From assembly GCA_001310555.1 (NCBI GenBank), contig BAXO01000117.1, positions 1 to 14,984 on the forward strand: a DNA stretch of 14,984 bases. Direction: 5' to 3'. The DNA is from Bacillus sp. JCM 19058 (lineage in GTDB: Bacteria; Bacillota; Bacilli; Bacillales_H; Bacillaceae_D). The notes beneath the pieces are model-generated. The model made no database searches. It worked only from the letters and a program-made list of their open reading frames with translations, and was not told the DNA's origin. This document shows, in pieces, positions 7,949 through 14,984 of this stretch. Within the stretch, counting starts at the first letter, position 1, and each line of letters opens with the position of its first letter. The position numbers were made by a program, and so were the translations under genes.

Positions 7949-8413
7949 TCAATGTTGAATAACACTTTTTACTTGCTCAAAATGATGAACATCATGCTTG
8001 GCTAGTCCTTCAAAATATTTGTATAAACTTAGCCTATTTTGCCCTATAGCTAACTCTTTTTCCCAGCATGCAGAAGGTATCTCATCGATGGCTTTTGTAA
8101 GCTCAGTTCTTACAGAGATAAAACTTTCTATCGTAACTTTCTTTTCCCTCTCTCTTGCTTTGGTGGCTGATTTCTCGTTTGTAGTACCTGCTTCAGGACC
8201 TTTTGGTAAATTGTCATCTGTAAATAAGTAAGGAATACGATTACGTAAGACAAATTCGTCCCATGGAATCAAGTGACCAATGACTTCAGCTACAGTCCAT
8301 TTATCTTCCCCAACTTTTGTTCTCCATTGATCCTCACTTATATTATTTAGAGCTCGGACAAACTCTATAGACTTAGTATGGTGTCCAATAATTTTTGTTT
8401 TTCCTACACTCAT
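7949..8413 (-). CDS. DinB-family (DinB_2) putative metal-binding protein
   Basis: Four-helix-bundle protein of the DinB/YfiT superfamily, 154 residues, cytoplasmic. Relatives bind a metal through three histidines, and some are thiol (bacillithiol or mycothiol) S-transferases; the activity of this member is unknown. Likely ligands are His47 in VAEVIGHLIPWDEF and His140 plus His144 in LAKHDVHHFEQV, the standard HxxxH-type end motif of the family. The ATG at 8413 has AAGGA eight bases upstream. It is intact, lies alone between intergenic stretches of about 400 nt on each side, and has a possible terminator downstream. Confidence 0.85.
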   Translation of the reverse strand: MSVGKTKIIGHHTKSIEFVRALNNISEDQWRTKVGEDKWTVAEVIGHLIPWDEFVLRNRIPYLFTDDNLPKGPEAGTTNEKSATKAREREKKVTIESFISVRTELTKAIDEIPSACWEKELAIGQNRLSLYKYFEGLAKHDVHHFEQVKSVIQH

Positions 8414-8812
8414 TGAATCATCCTTCTATTTCGAATAGTACATATACTATATCATTTTACCTTTAATCTAGTCTCCAATATAGTAAATTCATGGTGCGTA
8501 AAACAAAAGTCTGTTATTGAAATATTACCTCTTTCCCACTACTTCCTCTAACATTTTTACAACACCTCTCCACCTTTTCAATATCCGCGATTAATGAAAG
8601 GAGCGACAAGACTAAGTCAGCAATAAACGTACTCAAACTGTCAAATGAAACCCAGTTAATTCCAAGAATTCCTCCACAATCTTCAATTTGTCCTATTAAC
8701 CTCTCTCTTTTTTCTGGTTAGTAGAGAACGATTGTTATATAAAATACGTGGTAACAGTCAAAAAAAGGAGGGCAGCAACAAAAGAAGCGTGATAAAGAAA
8801 GGGGAGTAAACG
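8414..8812. other. Intergenic region of about 400 nt upstream of the sugar operon
   Basis: It contains the divergent starts of the DinB gene and the sugar operon, so both promoters should be here. TATAAAAT around 8737-8744 is a possible -10 region for the operon, but I see no good -35. On the minus strand 8514-8717 stays open for 67 codons with protein-like composition, but with no start codon or ribosome site and no recognised family. I do not call a gene. Confidence 0.4.
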
Positions 8813-9799
8813 ATGACACTTAACATAGGCTTTATTGGATGTGGTGGAATTGCTCAGGTTCACTTGAATAACTTGAAACAGATGAGTGGTGTTGAAGTAG
8901 TTGCTTTATGCGACGTAAACGTTGAACGGGCAAAGGAAGAGGCGTTACGCTGGACGAACGCGAAAGCCTTCTCCGATGTAAATGACATGCTGGACGCGCA
9001 TGTTCTTGATGCAGTCTATTTGTGCTTGCCTCCACTGGCACACGGCTTTGCAGAAGATGCGGTGATAGAAAGGGGCATTCCATTTCTAGTTGAGAAGCCG
9101 CTTGGATTGAGCAAGGAGCAGACACTTGGAACCTTAAATAAAATCAAACAAAAAAAATTTAATCACGGCGGCTGGTTATCATTGGCGTTATCAGGAGGGT
9201 GTACAGCAGGCAAAGAAAATCCTCGCCCAGCAAACGGTTGGAATGTCACTCGGATTTTGGATGGGAGGGATGCCGATGGTTCCATGGTGGCGAAAAATCG
9301 AAGGATCGGGAGGGCAGTTTGTCGAGCAATCGACCATATCGTCGATTTACTTCGCTACCTTTGTGGGGAGATTACGGAGGTTTATGCGTGCTACGGCGAA
9401 GGGATCATCCAGCAACGAGTGGAAGGGGCGACGATCGCTGATGTCGGCACAATTAATTTCAAGCTTAAAAATGGAAGCGTTGCCAATATCTCAAATACGT
9501 GTGTGCTGCCTTTTGTCGAAAGAATAGGTCTTGAGCTGTATACAGACAAAGGCCTGTTAAAGATTACTACTAGTGGCTTGCAAGAAAAAGATCGTGCCGG
9601 AACTAGAGACTATGAGGCGATCGCTGATCCGTTTTTGACGGAAGATCAAGCATTCATTGAAGCTGTACGGACCAGTAATCCAACCTCAATTAAATCTGAT
9701 TATGAAGATGCAGCTAAAACCTTGCTCGTAACTCTTGCTGCTAATCAGTCGGCCCATACGGGCGAGATCGTGAAGATGAAGGAGTTGTTCTACGCATGA
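8813..9799 (+). CDS. Gfo/Idh/MocA-family oxidoreductase with hidden double frameshift
   Basis: NAD(P)-dependent sugar, polyol or inositol dehydrogenase type; first gene of the carbohydrate operon. GGGGAG lies seven bases before the ATG. The N-terminal Rossmann fold shows GFIGCGGIA (residues 6-14), CDVN near 33, and the family EKP motif at 94-96. The frame looks intact at 328 codons, but residues about 114-174 are read out of frame. An extra A in the A8 run at 9150-9157 and a missing C near 9334 compensate each other. Reading the middle in the other frame gives the conserved GYHWRYQEGVQQAKK, LGFWMGGMPMVPWWRK and SGGQFVEQ, then THIVDLLRYLCGE. The database-style translation is therefore wrong over about 60 residues. 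The C-terminal domain is normal. Its stop overlaps the next start by ATGA, implying translational coupling. Confidence 0.9.
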   Translation: MTLNIGFIGCGGIAQVHLNNLKQMSGVEVVALCDVNVERAKEEALRWTNAKAFSDVNDMLDAHVLDAVYLCLPPLAHGFAEDAVIERGIPFLVEKPLGLSKEQTLGTLNKIKQKKFNHGGWLSLALSGGCTAGKENPRPANGWNVTRILDGRDADGSMVAKNRRIGRAVCRAIDHIVDLLRYLCGEITEVYACYGEGIIQQRVEGATIADVGTINFKLKNGSVANISNTCVLPFVERIGLELYTDKGLLKITTSGLQEKDRAGTRDYEAIADPFLTEDQAFIEAVRTSNPTSIKSDYEDAAKTLLVTLAANQSAHTGEIVKMKELFYA

Positions 9800-10563
9800 A
9801 ATATTCCCTTTGTATTGGCGCTTATCCAGGAAAAGATCTGAGTTATCATTTGCAAAAAATCAAAGAGCATGAATTTCATGGTCTCGAGTATTACAACTGG
9901 TGGGATCTCGATTTACAGAAAGCGAAAAAAGAGCAAGAACGCATTGGGGTCGGGATCATAGCCACCTGTACCCGTTACTTTAATTTAGTCGATCCTACGA
10001 AGAGGACCACCTATATAAACGGGCTAAAGGAAACCGTTAAGGCTTGCAACTTTCTTGGTATCCCATCTATTATTAGCCAGACTGGACAGGAGCTAGAAGG
10101 AGTCTCCCGCGAACAGCAGCGAAACGCTATGATCGAAACGTTACAGGAATGTGCCCCCATCTGTGAAGAAGCTAACGTTATCCTTGAGATCGAGCCATTA
10201 AATGGTTTAGTCAATCATAAAGGCCACTTTCTTCAATACTCAGATGAAGCATTTAATATTATTGAAGAAGTTGATAGTCCTCATGTAAAGCTTGTATTCG
10301 ATGTGTATCATCAGCAAATAACTGAAGGAAATGTCATCCGGAATGCGACAAGCAATTCGCAGCATATCAACCACTATCATATTGCGGATAATCCTGGACG
10401 GAATCAGCCAGGGACAGGAGAATTGAATTATCTCAATATCCTTCAGGCGATTAAGGATACGGGTTTTGAGGGATATATTGGCTTGGAATGCGGCTATACG
10501 ATCGATACAGGTGAAGCCATCTCGGACTTTAAAAGGAACATTTTAGAGAAGATTAGCCCATAA
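9796..10563 (+). CDS. Hydroxypyruvate isomerase-like TIM-barrel sugar isomerase/epimerase
   Basis: Xylose-isomerase-like/AP-endonuclease-2 superfamily TIM barrel of 255 residues, close in length and motifs to E. coli Hyi (258). It probably isomerises or epimerises a sugar or keto-acid made by the preceding dehydrogenase; the true substrate is unknown. Likely metal ligands are Glu133 (LEIEPLN), Asp169 (KLVFDVYHQQ), His195 (HYHIADNPGR) and Glu231 (IGLECGY). The DNPGRNQPGTGEL block is the strongest family mark. The ATG overlaps the upstream stop (ATGA). It is the only recognised plus-strand gene of the window without an indel, and it contains no A/T run longer than six. The solute-binding-protein gene follows after 14 bases. 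Confidence 0.88.
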   Translation: MKYSLCIGAYPGKDLSYHLQKIKEHEFHGLEYYNWWDLDLQKAKKEQERIGVGIIATCTRYFNLVDPTKRTTYINGLKETVKACNFLGIPSIISQTGQELEGVSREQQRNAMIETLQECAPICEEANVILEIEPLNGLVNHKGHFLQYSDEAFNIIEEVDSPHVKLVFDVYHQQITEGNVIRNATSNSQHINHYHIADNPGRNQPGTGELNYLNILQAIKDTGFEGYIGLECGYTIDTGEAISDFKRNILEKISP

Positions 10564-10577
10564 AAGGGGGAGTCGAA

Positions 10578-11881
10578 ATGATAAAAAGCTGTTCAAAATG
10601 GTTTTACCTAGCGATCCTTTTACTTGTTGCTTGCTCCAATTCCGTTGAACAGGAGGAAAGCGAAAGCAATGCATCGGCGACTTATAACGATGAAGAAGTC
10701 ACCTTGACAATGATGCTTCCAGTCGATGAGGATACTTTTGACTTACGATTTAAACAGCAAATTGAAGCACATTTTCCGAATCTAACATTGGAGTTGGCCC
10801 AGGAGGCGGTTACGTCTGAAACTTTGCAAGAATTAATTGCTAGGAATGAAATCCCAGATTTAATTTGGGCTCCCGGTGAATTCACCCTATTAGAGGAGCT
10901 TGATTTATTAGAATCACTTGACCCTTATATTGAAGTGGCAAGCTTTGATCTGAATGTCTTTCAGGAAGGGCTCGTTGAATTAACGAGGAGCTTGATCCGC
11001 GAGGTGAGAATGTGCTGTATGGCATGCCTTTAGAAAATATGCCAAAGGCGCTTTTCTACAATATCGATCTTTTTGATCAATTTGGTGTACCCTACCCCGA
11101 AAATGGAATGGACTGGCCCGAAATTATCGATTTAGCAAGAAAGCTGACGCTAGAGCGTGATGGAGTAAACTATAAAGGGTTAAGCATGGGCTTTCATTCC
11201 TTTGCCTTTTCGCAGCTTAGTATCCTAGGGACTGAGCCAGAACGGGGGACGTACTTTTTGCAGGTGATGAGGGGACACGTCGATTTTTTGACTTGCTTGC
11301 TGATTACCGAAGTATTCCAGGGATGGTTGATCCAGATGTGGAGTTTAGTTTTTCCGGAGGGGCTCAAAACATCGCAATGTCAATAGGGCAGGTTCAATGG
11401 CTCCCTTTATTTGCACAGACAGACGGGCTTAACTTTGATATGGTGACCATGCCCACCTGGCCCGATTTGCCCGACATTGGTCCAGCTACTCCACCAATGT
11501 TGTTAAGTATTAATCCGTATAGCGAAAATAAAGCAGCTGCATGGGCAGTCACTGAATTTCTTTCAACCGAGGAGGCACAGTTGAATTTAGCGCGAGTTGG
11601 ACATCCTCCAACAATTAATCGCAATGAAATCGTAGAACAATTTGGCGCAGATACAATCGAAGCAACTGGTCAAACATTTTCAATTTCGCCAATTTTTATG
11701 ATGGATAAGGCTGTTCTACCTCCATTCTCTAAATATGGCCTAATCATCAATTAACGGTGACGATTTTGTTCATATCGAGGCGGAGGAATTCATCAATTCT
11801 GATCAAGACGTTACTTCCTTTATTAGAGAAATGGAGGAAAGGTACAGGAATGAAGTAGTAGAGATGAAAGCAAAGGAATGA
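10578..11881 (+). pseudogene. ABC transporter family 1 solute-binding lipoprotein, three frameshifts
   Basis: Extracytoplasmic sugar-type binding lipoprotein; a GGGGGAG ribosome site lies six bases before the ATG. The signal peptide ends in the lipobox LLVAC with the lipidated Cys19. Three indels break the frame. A base is missing near 10980-10984; a G is missing from the G5 run at 11244-11248; one base is extra at about 11738-11754. Corrected, the protein has 434 residues, normal for this family, and joins FQEGLVEL to EELDPRGENVLYGMPLENMP, then LGTEPERGDVLFAGDEGTRRFFDLLADY, and finally NGDDFVHIEAEEFINS to the stop at 11879-11881. The central DLIWAPGEF and the GG-A-AMSIGQ-type sequence fit family 1 binding proteins. 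No permease genes follow; the next gene converges. The ligand is unknown. Confidence 0.85.
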
Positions 11882-11909
11882 ATTCATGTTAAACAGACTA
11901 CGAGGCATT

Positions 11910-12740
11910 TCACTTTTTCTGATGGCACTTTTGGTAAAACCCTGGCGTTACTCCAAATTTCTTTTTAAAAGATCGGATAAAATAATTTGGATCCATGCCA
12001 ACTCTCCCTGCTATTTCAGATACTGGAGTATGAGTTTCTTCTTTGAGCATAAATAAAGCCTGTTCAAAGCGAGTCGCCTCGATAAATCGGTGTAATGTCA
12101 TTCCGTAAGCTGCTCGAAAAATTTGTGTAAAATGCTGAGGTGTATAGCCAGCAATATTAGCAAGTTTCCCTACCTGTAGTGGTTCCGCATAGTATTTTCG
12201 AACATATTCGGCAATTTTAATGACTTGGGGATTAATGGAAACGTGAGGAGAAACCGTGTGAGCCTTGGTGAGTTTGCCGATCGAAAGAATAAGGGCGTAT
12301 AGCTTGGACGAGGCACTCCATTCGGCGTCAACCTCTTTAGTTTTGGCAATTGACCACAAATGGCCGATTTCTTCAGCAAAACTAGTATAGGTTGTAGCCG
12401 AAAGCTTACGCGGCTTCTCTAAATCAAAATGAGAAAGCAATAAATGGGAAAGTGCTCCTCGAAATCCAACGAACGCCACCTCCCATCCACTTGTATCCAT
12501 CGGGAAATAATCGTGGCAATATCCTGATGGGACAACCATGATATCTCCTATTGATTGTTTAAAGTCTCCTAATCCAGCTAGACGGAAAACCCCCTTTCCT
12601 TTCGTTGTTAAAAAGAACTGATGAAAAGGCAAGCCAACAGGTCGATTCAGGTAAGGCTGCTCATTTGATCCAATGGTTATTAAATTTAATGGCGTTTTTT
12701 CTGCCGCTGCGGGCAGTTGAATGTAATCAAGAGAGAGCAT
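11910..12740 (-). CDS. AraC-family transcriptional regulator (cupin plus double HTH)
   Basis: Transcription factor of 276 residues. The N-terminal half (about 10-110) resembles the AraC effector-binding cupin, with LPFHQFFLTTKGKGVFRL and DIMVVPSGYCHDYFP. The C-terminal hundred residues hold the paired helix-turn-helix: first at about 189-210 (VGKLANIAGYTPQHFTQIFR), second at about 239-262 (PVSEIAGRVGMDPNYFIRSFKKKFG), ending in the typical FGVTPGFY. AGGAGGG lies eleven bases before the ATG. It is convergent with the dehydrogenase-isomerase-binding-protein operon, only 28 bases away, and is the best candidate for its sugar-responsive regulator; this is inferred from position only. It is intact. 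Confidence 0.92.
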   Translation of the reverse strand: MLSLDYIQLPAAAEKTPLNLITIGSNEQPYLNRPVGLPFHQFFLTTKGKGVFRLAGLGDFKQSIGDIMVVPSGYCHDYFPMDTSGWEVAFVGFRGALSHLLLSHFDLEKPRKLSATTYTSFAEEIGHLWSIAKTKEVDAEWSASSKLYALILSIGKLTKAHTVSPHVSINPQVIKIAEYVRKYYAEPLQVGKLANIAGYTPQHFTQIFRAAYGMTLHRFIEATRFEQALFMLKEETHTPVSEIAGRVGMDPNYFIRSFKKKFGVTPGFYQKCHQKK

Positions 12741-12943
12741 GTGTCTTATAACCCTCCTACTGATCCTTAGTTAGCTTTATTATTAAGAATAATTGAAAGA
12801 TGGTCAAGAGTGTTTGCTAAGCAGTACTCATGACCACAATAATAGTAACCTAATTAAGAGATGAAAATGAGCTAAGCCCTTTTTATATCAACTTATGACT
12901 AAAAGCATTCAAAATAATTAAATTACATCTATACTCAAAGACA

Positions 12944-12972
12944 TTGATCGCATATGAAAAGAGTTGTACTAT
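12944..12972 (+). promoter_or_regulatory. Possible sigma-A promoter of the SnoaL-like gene
   Basis: TTGATC at 12944-12949, a 17-base spacer, and TACTAT at 12967-12972. An overlapping TATAAC at 12970-12975 is a better -10 but gives a 20-base spacing. It lies in the divergent AraC/SnoaL intergenic region about 60 bases before the ribosome site. This is pattern-only and weak. Confidence 0.3.
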
Positions 12973-13033
12973 AACATATAATCAGGAATTATTAGAAAAA
13001 TATTTTTTATAATTACATTGGAGGGATTCAACT

Positions 13034-13459
13034 TTGACTATTCGTAACGGTAAGCAGGTTTATGATTTATGGGTAAAGGCTTGGAATGGAGATGTTTCTG
13101 TTCTTGACGATGTGACGGCACCTAACTGTACGGTGCATCAAGCTAGGTCGATAAGAAAGATTCGCAAGCATTAAAAGGACCGGAAGCATTAAAGGAAATG
13201 ATTACGAATGGCCGTGCGTTTTTTTACTGACGTAAAGATGTCGATAGAAGTAGGTCCTATCGAAGAAGACGATCATGTGTCCGCTCGTTGGAAATTCACC
13301 GGAACATATAATGGAAAACTATCAGGAGCAAAGGCAGAAGCTGGAAAAGTCATCTCTTTTTATGGTATGGATATTTTCTTGCTGGAAGAAGGGAAAATCA
13401 AGGATTATTGGGTATGCTCCGATGGTGTACATTTCATGCAGCAACTTGGTATGCTTTGA
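13034..13459 (+). pseudogene. SnoaL-like (NTF2-fold) protein, two frameshifts
   Basis: Small NTF2-like alpha+beta barrel protein of the SnoaL/ester-cyclase-like group, cytoplasmic; substrate unknown. I take TTG at 13034 as start because GGAGGG lies eight bases upstream. The frame then reads NGKQVYDLWVKAWNGDVSVLDD, a typical N-terminal helix of the fold, and breaks near 13146-13150 where one base is missing. It continues as DKKDSQALKGPEALKEMITNGRAFF, breaks again by one extra T in the T7 run at 13219-13225, and ends at 13459 with the beta-sheet part (ISFYGMDIFLLEEGKIKDYWV). Corrected length is 141 residues, normal for the family. It is divergent from the AraC gene. The second fragment has no ribosome site of its own. 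Confidence 0.8.
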
Positions 13460-13588
13460 AAACTTGCCTCATGTAAATAATACACTCTTTTTTTCAAAAA
13501 TGGGATTCCGTTTGTAATCAAATGACCGTAAGCCAAATTCCACGTACAGGATTTAGCTAACGTTAAAAATTACTTAGTCCTCTTCGCC

Positions 13589-14455
13589 TCATTCATAGTC
13601 CTCGTACCAAAGGCGAGCTTTGTAAAATGCAGCATTAGTTACAATTCTTTGTTCGTCCGGATGAAAAAAGTCGATCGTGTCGGTTACCCAGGGTGAAATG
13701 CCTCCTTCCGTTGTTTGCACGACTTGCCCCGTCGGTTGGTTTCCGATCCCTTTTACGTGACCACGATTTATCCGCTCTTTCGCTGGAGAACTCCACTCTC
13801 CTTTCGCTTTATCATACAGTAAAACTTCTGTGTTTGTTGTCACCCACATTTTATTCGAATCGCCAGTTACTGAAAATAAGTCATGACCGTAAAGACTCGG
13901 TAAATCCTTTCGGTACACTTCTTTAAGACTTGGTGCCGAAGACTTTCCGCTTATCTGAAGTGCGACGAGTACCTCATCCCCTAAGGCCCATAGGTAGCTT
14001 CGCTTTGGATCCCATAATACGCCATGGGCGCCAGGCAATACATATTCATCATAAGTAGAAGAATCTGGACCAACGGAAGCCGTATAAAGCCGTACAAAGC
14101 CTCCTGTACTACTTGCAACCGCAATGTTTCCATCCGGCAAAAGCTCAATTTCATGAGGATTGCCACCTACATTACAGGCCCACTTTTTGCGATTTCCAGC
14201 AGGGTAAGGAACCATAAGAGCCAGCCCTCCTGAAGCAACTGCAATTGCAAACTGTTCCCCGTCTGTACTTCGACGCAATTTAACATCAGAGGGATTGCTC
14301 CACGCATCAACCAAGCTCTTAAATCCATTGGTTGACCTTGGCTTCCAAGACCACACGACAGCGTCAGGATCATTCCAGTCGCGATATTTCGGATCAAAAA
14401 CAACAATTGAATTCGAAGCTTGATTCGTGGCCGCAACAAAATAATCATCTTGCAT
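13589..14455 (-). CDS. DUF6528-family predicted beta-propeller protein
   Basis: Protein of 288 residues that I match to DUF6528, a family of unknown function. Repeating beta-strand blocks suggest a propeller: NSIVVFDPKYRDWNDPDAVVWSW, EQFAIAVASGGLALMV, NPHEIELLPDGNIAVASSTGGFVRLY, HGVLWDPKRSYLWALGDEVLVA, NKMWVTTNTEVLLYD and VVQTTEGGISPWVTDTIDFF. GAGGTG lies seven bases before the ATG, so the start is well supported. There is no signal peptide or lipobox, so it would be cytoplasmic, whereas many propeller proteins of this type are secreted. It is intact. The next gene on the strand, upstream, is about 200 bases away. Confidence 0.75.
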   Translation of the reverse strand: MQDDYFVAATNQASNSIVVFDPKYRDWNDPDAVVWSWKPRSTNGFKSLVDAWSNPSDVKLRRSTDGEQFAIAVASGGLALMVPYPAGNRKKWACNVGGNPHEIELLPDGNIAVASSTGGFVRLYTASVGPDSSTYDEYVLPGAHGVLWDPKRSYLWALGDEVLVALQISGKSSAPSLKEVYRKDLPSLYGHDLFSVTGDSNKMWVTTNTEVLLYDKAKGEWSSPAKERINRGHVKGIGNQPTGQVVQTTEGGISPWVTDTIDFFHPDEQRIVTNAAFYKARLWYEDYE

Positions 14456-14609
14456 CCGTCAACACCTCTTCTCCTTTATTTCCTTGTAAAGGTTTCAGTC
14501 ATTCCCCTACCAAACTTGAGAAACGTCATCTTCTCCCTACTTTCTCTTTTACAGCTGACAAATCTTAGTTTACCAATCTCAATGGTACCTTCATCCCCAC
14601 CGGGATAAA

Positions 14610-14627
14610 GCCTCAAAAGGTAGAGGC
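14610..14627 (-). terminator. Candidate terminator of the small membrane protein gene
   Basis: GCCTC at 14610-14614 and GAGGC at 14623-14627 form a five-base stem with an eight-base loop. On the minus strand TTTAT follows. It lies 31 bases beyond the stop of the 14658-14966 gene. The stem and T-run are both short. Confidence 0.4.
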
Positions 14628-14657
14628 GTCAACGTAATGCCGTAATAAATAATTTTT

Positions 14658-14966
14658 TTAAGCATTCAATTCATGTCGTAGCTTCCGCTTCTCTCGAATT
14701 CTGCGCAATTGATGGTAGATAAAGATTATAATAGAGTAAATAATTCCGATAACAAGCACGGAATAACGCCATTCAAGCAATTTTTGATACTCATTATGTT
14801 CAAGAAACAGTTGGGCTTCTGTAAATGAGGCAAGGAACCACCCTCCAAATACAAAAATACCTATCATATATAAAAAGTTAATACTATTCATTTCACTGTG
14901 CATATCCGCTTCTTGGGTGGCAGCAACTTCGGAAAAACATATCATCTCTTTTGTTTGGATGAACAC
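14658..14966 (-). CDS. Small two-helix membrane protein of unknown function
   Basis: Hypothetical protein of 102 residues from a GTG at 14964-14966, chosen because AAGGAAG stands just upstream; ATG codons at 14903 and 14891 are alternative starts with weaker sites. Two hydrophobic helices are plain: residues about 28-48 (SINFLYMIGIFVFGGWFLAS) and about 68-86 (SVLVIGIIYSIIIFIYHQ). A short acidic loop lies between them, and a strongly basic tail (LRRIREKRKLRHELN) would be cytoplasmic. I do not recognise the family. Only 18 bases lie between the GTG and the window edge, so a frame continuing from a gene beyond the edge cannot be excluded. Confidence 0.5.
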   Translation of the reverse strand: MFIQTKEMICFSEVAATQEADMHSEMNSINFLYMIGIFVFGGWFLASFTEAQLFLEHNEYQKLLEWRYSVLVIGIIYSIIIFIYHQLRRIREKRKLRHELNA

Positions 14967-14984
14967 GCTTCTTCCTTTTCTCGA

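Noticed and set aside
130..13459. Programmed ribosomal frameshifting or deliberate transcriptional slippage in each gene
   Set aside because: Too many unrelated genes are affected, the -1 events lack slippery heptamers, and no stimulatory structures are seen. Kept only as a minor alternative.
1..14984. Defence island, CRISPR array, toxin-antitoxin pair, prophage or insertion sequence
   Set aside because: No nuclease, transposase, integrase, antitoxin partner or spaced direct repeats are visible. The AbrB-like protein has no toxin gene beside it.

Overview
The window reads as chromosomal DNA of a low-to-medium GC Gram-positive, most likely a Bacillaceae member (Bacillus, Shouchella or Alkalihalobacillus type). 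The evidence is strong AGGAG/GGGGAG ribosome sites, TTG and GTG starts, gene families typical of bacilli (YwaF/TIGR02206, DUF421/YetF, SpoVT/AbrB, Amidase_3, AlkD, DinB, DUF6528), and intergenic repeats of a kind I recall from Bacillaceae genomes. No rRNA, tRNA, CRISPR array, insertion sequence or phage module is visible.

Layout. 130-878: YwaF-like membrane protein (+, frameshifted). 1055-1411: small protein with two SpoVT/AbrB-like halves (-). 1576-1873: 14-unit tandem repeat of 21/23 nt. 1874-2608: mostly empty, with a doubtful decayed minus-strand ORF. 2615-3353: DsbD/TauE-like membrane transporter (+, four frameshifts). 3826-4524: DUF421 protein (+, two frameshifts) with a terminator. 4687-5377: exported N-acetylmuramoyl-L-alanine amidase (+, stop codon plus frameshift). 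5611-5730: Bacillaceae-type intergenic repeat. 6010-6531: isochorismatase-family hydrolase (-). 6582-6765: GC-rich structured element. 6799-7506: AlkD-type DNA glycosylase (-). 7949-8413: DinB-family protein (-). 8813-11881: apparent operon of a Gfo/Idh/MocA oxidoreductase, a Hyi-like TIM-barrel isomerase and a sugar-type ABC solute-binding lipoprotein (+). 11910-12740: AraC-family regulator (-), converging on that operon. 13034-13459: SnoaL-like protein (+, two frameshifts). 13589-14455: DUF6528 protein (-). 14658-14966: small two-helix membrane protein (-).

The only obvious functional unit is the 8.8-12.7 kb carbohydrate cluster. It combines a dehydrogenase, an isomerase, a capture lipoprotein and a cupin-HTH regulator, so it probably handles a sugar, sugar acid or polyol. 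No permease or ATPase gene is present in the window.

The most striking property is a dense set of single-base indels. Restoring one base at each of 16 places, plus removing one nonsense codon, turns seven genes into full-length, well-conserved proteins. Insertions sit almost entirely in A/T runs of 7-8; deletions tend to sit in short G/C runs or unremarkable sequence. All clear lesions fall in plus-strand genes (7 of 8 hit), and none in the seven recognised minus-strand genes. Sequencing or consensus error is the simplest explanation for the indels; the strand skew is unexplained and can be tested with raw reads. I did not find a convincing new biological system.
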